10,080 bases of DNA, taken from contig JAJAZJ010000335.1 of NCBI GenBank assembly GCA_026785795.1, forward strand, positions 1-10,080, given 5' to 3'. Below are positions 1 through 6,419 of this stretch, piece by piece; position 1 is the stretch's first letter; each line of letters starts with the position of its first letter. The DNA is from Pseudoxanthomonas sp. (GTDB taxonomy: Bacteria; Pseudomonadota; Gammaproteobacteria; Xanthomonadales; Xanthomonadaceae). The position numbers and the translations under genes are program-made. The notes under the pieces were generated by a model. The model was not told the DNA's origin, searched no databases, and saw only the letters and a list, made by a program, of their open reading frames with translations.

Positions 1-683
1 ACATCGACCAGCAACACTTCACTGGCACGAACCTTGGCATCGGCCTCGGCCGGCGACAGCGCCTGCACCGGCTTGGGTGCATTGGGGTTGTCGATGGCCA
101 GGCCCTTGCCGCGCACGTCTTCCACCCAGTCGATGGTGATACCGTCGGCGCGGCGGATGCTGGCCAGGTCGAACTGGATGCGCACGCCCGCGGACTCGGC
201 GGCGATGGCGTTGGCATCGAACGGGGCCAGCTGGAAATTGGGCTGGAACTGGGCGTCGATGGACAGCGCCAGGGCACTGCCGGGGGCCGCATCGGCCGCG
301 GCCTTGGACAGCATTTCAGCGGCGCCCGGGGTGATGGTGATCTTCGGTGGGGTGCGGTCTGGCGCGGCTACGCCCAGCAGTGATGCGAGCTCTCCCGAGT
401 TGCTCATCTGCTCGATGATGTCGCTGCCGCCAACCAGTTCGCCGTCGATATACAGCTGCGGGATGGTGGGCCAATCGCCATAGGCCTTGATGCCTTCGCG
501 GATGTCCTGGTCGGCCAGCACGTTGACGTGGGTGAAATCCACGCCAAGCGTCGACAGCACGCCGATCGCCTTGGCCGAGAAGCCGCACTGCGGCATCGAG
601 GGCTGGCCTTTCATGAACAGCACCACGCGGTTGGACTGCAGCAGGGTTTCGATGCGCGAACGCAGAATGGGGTCGAGTGACAT
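1..683 (-). CDS. grxD: Monothiol CGFS glutaredoxin (Grx4/GrxD type) fused to an A-type-carrier-like domain and a probable rhodanese start; 3' end outside window
   Basis: Translation from ATG at 683 gives 227 residues before the window edge. Residues 1-104 form a monothiol glutaredoxin: the CGFS active site is at 33-36 after a VVLFMKG strand, and the glutathione-binding TIPQLYIDG is at 73-81. Such proteins bind a [2Fe-2S] cluster with glutathione and deliver Fe-S clusters in the cytoplasm. E. coli GrxD is about 115 residues, so this is a longer multidomain form. Residues 113-203 resemble an A-type Fe-S carrier (HesB/IscA fold): ITITPGAAEML at the start and DGITIDWVED...NPNAP at the end, but none of the three ligand cysteines is present. 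Residues 205-227 (SPAEADAKV...EVLLVD) look like the start of a rhodanese domain. Grx identity is firm; the middle and last domain calls are pattern recognition. The Shine-Dalgarno is weak. Confidence 0.9.
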   Translation of the reverse strand, partial: MSLDPILRSRIETLLQSNRVVLFMKGQPSMPQCGFSAKAIGVLSTLGVDFTHVNVLADQDIREGIKAYGDWPTIPQLYIDGELVGGSDIIEQMSNSGELASLLGVAAPDRTPPKITITPGAAEMLSKAAADAAPGSALALSIDAQFQPNFQLAPFDANAIAAESAGVRIQFDLASIRRADGITIDWVEDVRGKGLAIDNPNAPKPVQALSPAEADAKVRASEVLLVD

Positions 684-714
684 CGGCAGGGGCCAGCTTT
701 CAGGGGGTGAGCCT

Positions 715-720
715 ATTTTA
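715..720 (-). promoter_or_regulatory. Possible -10 element for the glutaredoxin gene
   Basis: Read on the minus strand this is TAAAAT, five of six matches to the sigma-70 -10 consensus. It would place a transcription start near 708, about 25 bases before the ATG at 683. No convincing -35 hexamer lies at 16-18 bases spacing, so the call is tentative. Confidence 0.3.
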
Positions 721-742
721 CGCTGCATGGCATGACTGCGGG

Positions 743-1190
743 ATGTGCGATCCGGAAACACTGCATCGCAGCCCGCGCCATCCGCACGCCTGGGCCTGGC
801 TGCTGCTGGCTTCGCGGGCAGCGGTGGCCGCAGCCTGGTGGGGGTTTGGCTGGTGGATCGGGATGCCGCTGCTGCTGGCCAGCCATGCCCCGATCTGGTG
901 AGGCACCCTGGTGCGGCATTCGCGGCTGTTCAGCCCGGTGCTGCGGCGCCTGACCAGGCAGAAGAAGCAGGTCCGGCCGACGATTGATGACGGCCCATCG
1001 CATGAAACCGGGGCTGTGCCCGCGCTACTTGATCGCTACGACGCCCAGGCGACTTGATCGCTACGACGCCCAGGCGACGTTCTTCCGGGTCGCCAATCGC
1101 GCCGCAGCGCATCCGGAGCTTGCGCGCGAGATCCAGCGTCGCGGCCACGGCGTCGACAACCACGCCGGCTTGGAAATCTGGCGCGTTTAG
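743..1190 (+). pseudogene. Broken polysaccharide deacetylase (NodB family), membrane-anchored type
   Basis: Conceptual translation from ATG 743 gives a short N-terminus, two hydrophobic stretches (HAWAWLLLASRAAVAAAWW and WWIGMPLLLASHAPIW), then after an in-frame TGA (899-901) continues in the same frame to the NodB motif 1 TIDDGP (980-997) and ALLDRYDAQAT. A 25-bp tandem duplication then shifts the frame and creates a second TGA (1055-1057); in the next frame the sequence resumes as RYDAQATFFRVANRAAAHPELAREIQRRGHGVDNH, the usual run up to the metal-binding H-x-x-x-H motif. There the resemblance stops and a TAG follows at 1188-1190. NodB domains normally run well over a hundred residues further, so the 3' part is missing. 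The family removes acetyl groups from N-acetylglucosamine polymers; this copy cannot make a working enzyme. The first TGA is one base from the TGG expected of a WW pair. The family call is from motifs by eye. Confidence 0.85.
1027..1078 (+). repeat. 25-bp perfect tandem duplication inside the deacetylase pseudogene
   Basis: A 25-base unit (1028-1052) is repeated exactly and immediately at 1053-1077, and the match extends one base on each side (1027-1078, period 25). Because 25 is not a multiple of three, the duplication is itself a frameshift. The two identical copies suggest a recent replication-slippage event. Confidence 0.95.
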
Positions 1191-1200
1191 TGACTAGACT
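1170..1200 (+). promoter_or_regulatory. Weak candidate promoter for the TonB-like gene
   Basis: TTGGAA at 1170-1175 and TAGACT at 1195-1200 could be -35 and -10 hexamers, but their 19-base spacing is longer than ideal. The predicted start near 1207 would leave a leader of about 25 bases before the chosen ATG at 1233. The site lies in the tail of the pseudogene, after its similarity ends. Confidence 0.25.
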
Positions 1201-1220
1201 AGGGTCTGGAATCCATCATG

Positions 1221-1225
1221 AAGGA
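1221..1225 (+). promoter_or_regulatory. Shine-Dalgarno that decides the start of the TonB-like gene
   Basis: AAGGA lies 7 bases before the ATG at 1233. It falls inside the open frame that begins at the earlier ATG (1218), which has no comparable site upstream, so translation probably starts at 1233. Confidence 0.6.
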
Positions 1226-1232
1226 AAACGAA

Positions 1233-2084
1233 ATGAAGCATCGTTGGCTATTGGCAGCCATGCTGGCGCTGTTTTCGTTTGCAGCATCAGCTGCGGGACC
1301 GGGCGCAGTCCGCAAGCAGGTCGAGTCCAGCATGCGGGTGACCGGAACGATTGAAGTGTCGCCCGATAGCAGTGTGCTCACCTATGCGATAGACGAAGCC
1401 GAAAAAATCCCCGAGGGCCTGCTCGGTTTTATCCAGCAGAACGTCGACGAATGGAAGTTCGATCCAGTGCTGGTCGGGGGCAAGGCGGTTGGGGTGCGCA
1501 ACAAGATGAGTCTGCGCGTGGTGGCCAAGAAGGTCGACGGAGACACCTACAATATTCGTGTGCAGGCAGCCAGCTTTGATCCGCTTGAGGTCGAAGACGG
1601 GCACGAGATCACAAGCAAATCCTTGCCCCCTCCGCGGTACCCCGAGGCGGCTGCCAGGAGCGGAGCTGCTGGCACCGCCTACGTGGTCGTCAAGGTAGGC
1701 CGTGACGGAAGTGTCGAGGATGTCGTTGCCGAGCAGGTCAACCTGCGTATGGTGGCAGGCTCTGCTGAAATGGAGCAGTGGCGGACCGTACTGGGCAGGG
1801 CCGCCGTGCAGCAGGCCAGGAAATGGCAATTCATCCCGCCTGTTGCGGGTGAACAAGCAGATGACCCGTATTGGACAGTTCGTGTGCCGGTGGACTTCAT
1901 GTTGTCGACCAAGGCTCCCAAGTACGGGCAATGGCAGGCCTATGTTCCCGGCCCGAGGCAGCGCTACCCGTGGGCTGAGAAGGAACTGCAAAACGACTCA
2001 GTGGAAGCCCTGTCCGAAGGTGGCGTGCATCTGGTAGGCAATGGCGGATTGCGCCTGTTGACGCCCTTGGGCGAGCAAGGCTGA
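1233..2084 (+). CDS. Secreted protein with TonB C-terminal-like domains
   Basis: The protein has 283 residues from ATG 1233 (an in-frame ATG at 1218 would add five). MKHRWLLAAMLALFSFAASA is a typical Sec signal peptide, probably cut around residues 20-21. Residues 131-225 match the TonB C-terminal pattern: PPPRYPEAAARSG, then GTAYVVVKVGRDGSVEDV, then AARKWQFIPP-like residues (ARKWQFIPP, 195-203). Residues 35-98 follow the same outline more loosely (GTIEVSPDSSV, then EWKFDPVLVGGKAV), suggesting a second degenerate copy. There is no uncleaved N-terminal anchor, proline-rich spacer or lipobox cysteine, so it is unlikely to be a working TonB that couples the ExbBD motor to outer-membrane receptors; a soluble periplasmic protein is more likely. 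GC is low for this window (32 of 60 bases in 1381-1440). It stands alone, between a pseudogene and a convergent rho. Function unknown. Confidence 0.8.
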   Translation: MKHRWLLAAMLALFSFAASAAGPGAVRKQVESSMRVTGTIEVSPDSSVLTYAIDEAEKIPEGLLGFIQQNVDEWKFDPVLVGGKAVGVRNKMSLRVVAKKVDGDTYNIRVQAASFDPLEVEDGHEITSKSLPPPRYPEAAARSGAAGTAYVVVKVGRDGSVEDVVAEQVNLRMVAGSAEMEQWRTVLGRAAVQQARKWQFIPPVAGEQADDPYWTVRVPVDFMLSTKAPKYGQWQAYVPGPRQRYPWAEKELQNDSVEALSEGGVHLVGNGGLRLLTPLGEQG

Positions 2085-2105
2085 AGCCAGCAGCACACCA
2101 CAAAG

Positions 2106-2133
2106 AAAACGCCCCGCATAGCGGGGCGTTTTT
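2106..2133. terminator. Bidirectional intrinsic terminator between the TonB-like gene and rho
   Basis: A 12-bp perfect stem pairs 2106-2117 with 2121-2132 around an ATA loop; its core is CGCCCCGC/GCGGGGCG. A T run follows on the plus strand (2129-2133), and the A-rich 5' side gives a T-rich tract on the minus strand. It can therefore end both convergent transcripts: it lies 21 bases after the TonB-like stop and 20 bases after the rho stop. Confidence 0.9.
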
Positions 2134-2153
2134 GTTTGGATCAGCAGCAGAAC

Positions 2154-3863
2154 TCAGCGCTTCATCGAGCTGAAGAACTCGTCGTTGGACTTGGTGTTCT
2201 TCATCTTGTCCAGCAGGAACTCCATCGCCGTGATTTCGTCCATCGGGTGCAGCAGCTTGCGCAGGATCCAGATCTTCTGCAGCAGCTCCGGCTCGATCAG
2301 CAGGTCCTCGCGGCGGGTGCCGGAGCGGTTGATGTCGATGGCCGGGTACACGCGCTTCTCGGCGATGCGGCGGTTCAAATGCACTTCGCTGTTACCGGTG
2401 CCCTTGAACTCCTCGTAGATCACCTCGTCCATCTTGCTGCCCGTCTCTACCAGAGCCGTCGCAATGATGGTCAGCGAGCCGCCTTCCTCCACGTTGCGCG
2501 CAGCGCCGAAGAATCGCTTCGGGCGGTGCAGCGCGTTGGCGTCCACGCCGCCGCTGAGCACCTTGCCGGAGCTGGGCACCACGTTGTTGTAGGCGCGGGC
2601 CAGGCGGGTGATGGAGTCCAGCAGGATCACCACGTCGCGCTTGTGCTCGACCAGGCGCTTGGCGCGCTCGATCACCATTTCGGCGACCTGCACGTGGCGC
2701 GCGGCCGGTTCGTCGAAGGTGGAGCTGATGACTTCACCGCGCACCGTGCGCTGCATTTCGGTCACTTCTTCCGGACGCTCGTCGATCAGCAGCACGATCA
2801 TGTGCACGTCGGGATGGTTGGTGGTGATGGCGGTGGCGATCTGCTGCATGAGCATGGTCTTGCCGGCCTTGGGCGGCGACACGATCAGAGCACGCTGGCC
2901 TTTGCCCTGCGGCGCCATCAGGTCCATGATCCGGCCGGAAATGTCTTCGCTGGAGCCGTTGCCGCGCTCCAGGGTGAAGCGGCGCCGCGGGAACAGCGCG
3001 GTCAGGTTCTCGAACAGCACCTTGCCCTTGCTGGCCTCGATCGGCTCGCCGTTGATGGTGTCCACCACCGACAGCGCGAAATAGCGTTCGCCGTCCTTGG
3101 GGAAACGAATGCGGCCACTCAGGTGGTCGCCGGTGCGCAGGTTGAAGCGGCGGATCTGGCTGGGCGAGATATAGGTGTCGTCCGGGCCGGCCAGGTAGCT
3201 GGCTTCGGCCGCGCGCAGGAAGCCGAAGCCGTCCGGCAGGATTTCCAGCACGCCGTCGGCGGCAACGCCCTCACCGTGGCGGGTCAGCACTTTCAGCAGG
3301 GCGAAGATCACGTCCTGCTTGCGTGCGCGGGCCACGCCCTCGTGGATGCTCAGCTGCTCGGCGATGTCCAGCAGCTTCTGCGCGGGCATGCGCTTGAGGT
3401 CGCTCAACGAATACTGCGGGAAACCTTCCGGCACGCCGGGCGCCGGGCCGCGCGAGACGAAGGGTTCGTTGGCGCCGGTGTCGGCGGGCATGCCGTCGTT
3501 GCGTGGGCGCTGCTCACGGTCGCGGCGGTTGCGGAAACGTTCGCGACGGTTGTTGGCACCGCCACCGTTCTGGAAGCGATTGCTGTCGCGCGGCTCGCCG
3601 CCGTCCTGCGCCTGGCCACCCTGCGGGTTGCCCTGCGTGGATGGCTGGCCACGGTCGTATGCATCGCCGTCGCCCTGGGACTGCGGCTGGGACAGCGCAG
3701 GCTGCGCAGGTGCGGGTGCGGGCGGTTGCGCATCGGACCGCGGCGGCACGGCGTTGCCGGAAGCAGAAGGGGATTCGGTGGTTGCCTTGGCGGCACGCGG
3801 CTTGCGCGCGCGTTTCTCGGCAGGAGCGCCGGCGTCGCCGGCTTCAGGGGTGGTGTCAGACAA
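2154..3863 (-). CDS. rho: Transcription termination factor Rho, long N-terminal extension form
   Basis: Rho is a hexameric RNA-dependent ATPase that ends transcription at C-rich sites. The 569-residue protein matches E. coli Rho closely over its last 420 residues. Residues 151-195 are the Rho N-terminal helical domain, and 203-275 the cold-shock-like primary RNA-binding domain with DGFGFLR (211-217). Further on are the P-loop SPPKAGKT (329-336), DERPEEV with the catalytic Glu (361-367), the Walker B strand [16 protein letters not shown] (411-426), the Q-loop region [16 protein letters not shown] (438-453) and the R-loop KGTGN (487-491). Residues 1-149 are an added low-complexity tail rich in Pro, Gly, Gln, Asn and Arg; E. 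coli Rho (419 residues) lacks it. The start is TTG at 3863: a GAGGA site lies 9 bases upstream and an in-frame TAG lies six codons upstream. It is downstream of trxA, as in E. coli. Confidence 0.97.
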   Translation of the reverse strand: MSDTTPEAGDAGAPAEKRARKPRAAKATTESPSASGNAVPPRSDAQPPAPAPAQPALSQPQSQGDGDAYDRGQPSTQGNPQGGQAQDGGEPRDSNRFQNGGGANNRRERFRNRRDREQRPRNDGMPADTGANEPFVSRGPAPGVPEGFPQYSLSDLKRMPAQKLLDIAEQLSIHEGVARARKQDVIFALLKVLTRHGEGVAADGVLEILPDGFGFLRAAEASYLAGPDDTYISPSQIRRFNLRTGDHLSGRIRFPKDGERYFALSVVDTINGEPIEASKGKVLFENLTALFPRRRFTLERGNGSSEDISGRIMDLMAPQGKGQRALIVSPPKAGKTMLMQQIATAITTNHPDVHMIVLLIDERPEEVTEMQRTVRGEVISSTFDEPAARHVQVAEMVIERAKRLVEHKRDVVILLDSITRLARAYNNVVPSSGKVLSGGVDANALHRPKRFFGAARNVEEGGSLTIIATALVETGSKMDEVIYEEFKGTGNSEVHLNRRIAEKRVYPAIDINRSGTRREDLLIEPELLQKIWILRKLLHPMDEITAMEFLLDKMKNTKSNDEFFSSMKR

Positions 3864-3872
3864 AGGTGCGAT

Positions 3873-3877
3873 TCCTC
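3873..3877 (-). promoter_or_regulatory. Shine-Dalgarno for the TTG start of rho
   Basis: Read on the minus strand it is GAGGA, ending 9 bases before TTG 3863. Together with the in-frame TAG a few codons upstream, it fixes the TTG as the most likely start. Confidence 0.7.
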
Positions 3878-3898
3878 GCTATGGGTGCGAGCGCCGGC

Positions 3899-3955
3899 GA
3901 ATGCGGGCGGTACGGGTGGGAGAGTGGGCGCCTGGAGTAGATGCCGTCAGAAGGG
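3899..3955 (-). promoter_or_regulatory. C-rich, G-poor tract in the rho leader; candidate rut site
   Basis: On the transcribed (minus) strand this 57-base stretch has about 29 C and only 9 G, an unusual bias in GC-rich DNA, with many YC dinucleotides (for example CCACTCTCCCACCCGTACC). Unstructured C-over-G RNA is the hallmark of Rho utilisation sites, and Rho is known to attenuate its own transcript in E. coli. Its role here is inferred from composition and position only. Confidence 0.4.
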
Positions 3956-3987
3956 TGCGGCGCAGACCCCGCGCCGGATTGGGGTTG

Positions 3988-4016
3988 AAACTAGCACCGT
4001 GGAGCGGCGGCGGCAA
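3988..4016 (-). promoter_or_regulatory. Candidate promoter for rho
   Basis: Read on the minus strand: TTGCCG (4016-4011), 17 bases, then TAGTTT (3993-3988) preceded by TGC, which gives an extended -10 form. It would start transcription near 3981 and leave a leader of about 118 bases that contains the C-rich tract. The hexamers match only four and three of six positions. Confidence 0.3.
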
Positions 4017-4163
4017 GCGCCGCGCCGGAAAACCTGTTCAGCTTCATGCGAAAACAGCGCCCTTTATGCCCTGAGGGTACGCAGGCGCGAGCTTTAGCGG
4101 ATTGCGATGCAGGCGCTCGCGCCCATGGGGCGCTCGTGCAGTTCCCCCGGGGCGTTGCGTGGG

Positions 4164-4511
4164 TCAGGCAGCCGAGGCGGCCGAGCCGATGCCTTTTTCG
4201 ATCATCTGGGTCAGCTGGCCCTTGCCCACCGCGCCCACCTGGGTGGCCTGGACCTGGCCGTCCTTGAACAGCAGCAGCAGCGGGATGTTGCGCACGTGGT
4301 ACTTGATGGCGGTCGCGCGGTTCTGGTCCACGTTGAGCTTGACCACCTTCAGGCGGCCCGCATAAGCCTGGGCCAGCTCATCCAGCACCGGGGCGATCAT
4401 CTTGCAGGGACCACACCATTCTGCCCAGAAATCCACCAGTACCGGTTCCCTGGACTGCAGCACGGCCGTATCGAAATCGGCGTCGCCGACGTGGGTTACC
4501 TGATCGCTCAC
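4164..4511 (-). CDS. trxA: Thioredoxin
   Basis: This is a cytoplasmic thiol-disulfide oxidoreductase, kept reduced by thioredoxin reductase, that reduces ribonucleotide reductase and other proteins. The 115-residue product has the classic active site WCGPC at 32-36 in [16 protein letters not shown], the buried Asp of VDFW, and the cis-proline loop NIPLLLLF (75-82). Length is close to E. coli Trx1 (109 residues). The residue after the cis-proline is Leu where E. coli has Thr. The start is GTG at 4511, with an AGGAG site 8 bases upstream. The open frame extends to 4691, but the added residues are Arg-rich and unlike thioredoxin, so the longer start is rejected. It is divergent from rhlB and lies 300 bases upstream of rho, the order seen in E. 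coli. Confidence 0.97.
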   Translation of the reverse strand: MSDQVTHVGDADFDTAVLQSREPVLVDFWAEWCGPCKMIAPVLDELAQAYAGRLKVVKLNVDQNRATAIKYHVRNIPLLLLFKDGQVQATQVGAVGKGQLTQMIEKGIGSAASAA

Positions 4512-4519
4512 TTTTGGGT

Positions 4520-4524
4520 CTCCT
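4520..4524 (-). promoter_or_regulatory. Shine-Dalgarno for the GTG start of trxA
   Basis: Read on the minus strand it is AGGAG, 8 bases before GTG 4511. This strong site supports the short 115-residue thioredoxin over the 175-residue open frame. Confidence 0.75.
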
Positions 4525-4605
4525 GCGGGTTCCGCGGACGGCGCAGCCGGAATGGCTGTCGCATTGCTGTAAACTGGGTCGTTGAGCGACTGATTGCAAG
4601 GGCTG

Positions 4606-4622
4606 CCCCGACGCGGGGTTTT
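4606..4622 (+). terminator. Small terminator-like hairpin in the rhlB upstream region
   Basis: CCCCG (4606-4610), loop ACG, CGGGG (4614-4618), then TTTT (4619-4622) on the plus strand. The stem is short but entirely GC, and the T run follows directly. No gene ends just upstream on this strand, so if it works it would be an attenuator in an rhlB leader. A chance occurrence is possible. Confidence 0.35.
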
Positions 4623-4629
4623 CCTGACC

Positions 4630-4672
4630 GCGTCGCGCACAGCCGGCGTGGAGCACAGTGTGCGACGCCGGT
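4630..4672 (+). promoter_or_regulatory. Pair of mutually exclusive hairpins upstream of rhlB
   Basis: Fold A pairs 4630-4640 with 4658-4668 (11 bp, one G-U). Fold B pairs 4642-4649 with 4665-4672 (8 bp, one G-U; CCGGCGT with ACGCCGG). The 3' arms share 4665-4668, so only one fold can form at a time. They lie 66-108 bases before the rhlB start. Competing folds are typical of leader regulation, but GC-rich DNA gives many chance hairpins. Confidence 0.35.
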
Positions 4673-4737
4673 GACGACGATGCAAGCGCATCGACCCAGC
4701 GCAACGTGCGCGCAGCCATCCCTATCAAGAAGAACGC

Positions 4738-6411
4738 ATGAGCGACAAACCGCTAACCGACATCACCTTTTCCTCCTTTGACCTGCAGCCGGCATTGCTG
4801 GCCGGGCTGGAGGCCGCGGGGTTCACCCGCTGCACCCCGATCCAGGCGCTGACCCTGCCGGTGGCGCTGCCCGGCGGCGACGTTGCCGGCCAGGCCCATA
4901 CCGGCACCGGCAAGACCCTGGCCTTCCTGGTCACGGTGATGAACCGGCTGATGACCCGGCCCGCGCTGGCCGACCGCAAGCCGGAAGATCCGCGTGCGCT
5001 GATCCTGGCACCGACCCGTGAACTGGCCATCCAGATCCACAAGGATGCGGTGAAGTTCGGCGCCGACCTCGGCCTGCGCTTCGCGCTGGTCTACGGCGGC
5101 GTGGATTACGACAAGCAACGCGAACTGCTGCAGCAGGGTGTGGACGTGATCATCGCCACTCCCGGCCGTCTGATCGACTACGTGAAGCAAAGCAAGGTCG
5201 TGTCGCTGCACGCCTGCGAGATCTGCGTGCTGGACGAAGCCGACCGCATGTTCGACCTGGGCTTCATCAAGGACATCCGTTTCCTGCTGCGCAAGATGCC
5301 CGAGCGCACCACCCGCCAGACCCTGCTGTTCTCGGCCACCCTCAGCCACCGCGTGCTGGAGCTGGCCTACGAGCACATGAACGAGCCGCAGAAGCTGGTG
5401 GTCGAAACCGAATTCATCACCGCAGCGAAGGTGCGCCAGAAGGTCTATTTCCCGGCCAACGAGGAAAAGGTTCCCCTGCTGATCGGCCTGCTTTCGCGCA
5501 GTGAAGGCGCGCGCACCATGATCTTCGTCAACACCAAGGCCTGGGTGGAGCGGGTGGCGCGTTCGCTGGAGCGCGCCGGCTATCGCGTGGGCGTGCTGTC
5601 CGGCGACGTGCCGCAGAAGAAACGCGAATCGCTGCTGGCCCGTTTCCAGAAAGGCCAGCTGGAAATCCTGGTCGCCACTGACGTGGCCGCGCGCGGCCTG
5701 CATATCGACGGGGTCTCGCACGTCTACAACTACGACCTGCCGTTCGACGCCGAGGACTACGTGCACCGCATCGGCCGCACCGCGCGCCTGGGCGCCGAGG
5801 GTGACGCGATCAGCTTCGCCTGCGAGATCTATGCGCAGAGCCTGCCTGATATCGAGGCCTTCATCGAGCAGAAGCTGCCGGTGGAACCGGTAACCGCCGA
5901 ATTGCTGGTAGCGCTGCCGCGTGCGCCGCGGGCCCTGCCCGAGGCCGGTGCCGAAGTGGACGAGGACGAGGGCGAAAGCATCGGCGCGATCTTCAAGGAG
6001 GCCCGCGAGCAGCGCGCCGCCGAGGAGCAGCGTCGAGGCGGCCGCAGCGGCGGCGCCGGCCCCGGTCGTGGCCCGGCAGGCGCGGGTCGTTCGCATTCCG
6101 GTGCCGGCAAGCCGCTTGCGCCGCGGCCACCGCGCAAGGAGGTCGTGGTGCCGGTCGCCGTGGCGGCTATCGTCGTGGCCGCATCCAGTACGGCGCCAAC
6201 AGCGGTGGATGCCCCTGCTGATACCCGCCCACCGCGCAAGCGCAGGCGCCGCCGCAACGGCATGCCGGTGGAGGGCGCGGACGCGGTGGCTGCGCCCGCC
6301 CAGTCCGGCAACGGTGCGCAATCCGCGTCGGCCAAGGTCGCGCCGGTGGACAATTCCTCGTTCCTCACCCGGCTTGGGCGCAAGCTGAAGTCGATGGTGT
6401 CGGGGTCGTGA
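4738..6411 (+). CDS. rhlB: DEAD-box ATP-dependent RNA helicase RhlB with long basic C-terminal tail
   Basis: RhlB unwinds structured RNA and in many gammaproteobacteria works with the RNase E degradosome. All helicase motifs are visible in the 557 residues: the Q motif ([10 protein letters not shown]...TPIQ, 11-36), motif I AHTGTGKT (53-60), PTRELA (92-97), TPGRLID (141-147), DEAD (166-169), SAT (199-201), IFVNTK (262-267), [13 protein letters not shown] (311-323) and HRIGRTAR (343-350). Motif I has His where E. coli RhlB has Gln. The core ends near residue 395; E. coli RhlB is 421 residues, so the tail is much longer. It has an acidic patch (DEDEGE, 408-413), a Gly/Arg-rich part (431-460), a hydrophobic stretch (469-481), the basic block [11 protein letters not shown] (498-508) and a conserved-looking end [13 protein letters not shown] (542-554). 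The start is ATG 4738 with a weak AAGAAG upstream. It is divergent from trxA, as in E. coli. Confidence 0.95.
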   Translation: MSDKPLTDITFSSFDLQPALLAGLEAAGFTRCTPIQALTLPVALPGGDVAGQAHTGTGKTLAFLVTVMNRLMTRPALADRKPEDPRALILAPTRELAIQIHKDAVKFGADLGLRFALVYGGVDYDKQRELLQQGVDVIIATPGRLIDYVKQSKVVSLHACEICVLDEADRMFDLGFIKDIRFLLRKMPERTTRQTLLFSATLSHRVLELAYEHMNEPQKLVVETEFITAAKVRQKVYFPANEEKVPLLIGLLSRSEGARTMIFVNTKAWVERVARSLERAGYRVGVLSGDVPQKKRESLLARFQKGQLEILVATDVAARGLHIDGVSHVYNYDLPFDAEDYVHRIGRTARLGAEGDAISFACEIYAQSLPDIEAFIEQKLPVEPVTAELLVALPRAPRALPEAGAEVDEDEGESIGAIFKEAREQRAAEEQRRGGRSGGAGPGRGPAGAGRSHSGAGKPLAPRPPRKEVVVPVAVAAIVVAASSTAPTAVDAPADTRPPRKRRRRRNGMPVEGADAVAAPAQSGNGAQSASAKVAPVDNSSFLTRLGRKLKSMVSGS

Positions 6412-6419
6412 TGCTGTTC

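Larger units (their letters stand above)
3864..4163 (-). other. trxA-rho intergenic region / rho leader
   Basis: This 300-base gap has no convincing gene. Read towards rho it contains a GC hairpin just after trxA (4119-4124 with 4128-4133, loop ATG, no T tract), an 18-codon reading frame at 4047-3991 that starts MKLNRFSG, a possible promoter, and a C-rich, G-poor tract just before the rho Shine-Dalgarno. In E. coli the same gap holds the rho leader, including a short leader ORF (rhoL), and is the site of Rho autoregulation. Confidence 0.5.

Noticed and set aside
34..483. 149-residue open frame on the plus strand
   Set aside because: It lies opposite the clear CGFS glutaredoxin and has no independent support.
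1218..1232. Earlier ATG for the TonB-like gene
   Set aside because: It has no good ribosome site, and the AAGGA that fits the later ATG at 1233 would fall inside the coding region.
1287..1991. 234-residue open frame on the minus strand opposite the TonB-like gene
   Set aside because: The plus-strand frame has a signal peptide, a ribosome site and a domain pattern; this one has none of these.
2136..4097. 653-residue open frame on the plus strand, antisense to rho
   Set aside because: A GC-rich shadow of rho: the opposite strand has every Rho motif in order, and this product is a run of His/Leu/Ala/Val with no recognisable domain.
4119..4133. GC hairpin after trxA as an intrinsic terminator
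   Set aside because: The stem is only 6 bp and there is no T run on the minus strand.
4512..4691. Longer thioredoxin start
   Set aside because: The added residues are Arg/Pro-rich and unrelated to thioredoxin, and a strong AGGAG site marks GTG 4511.
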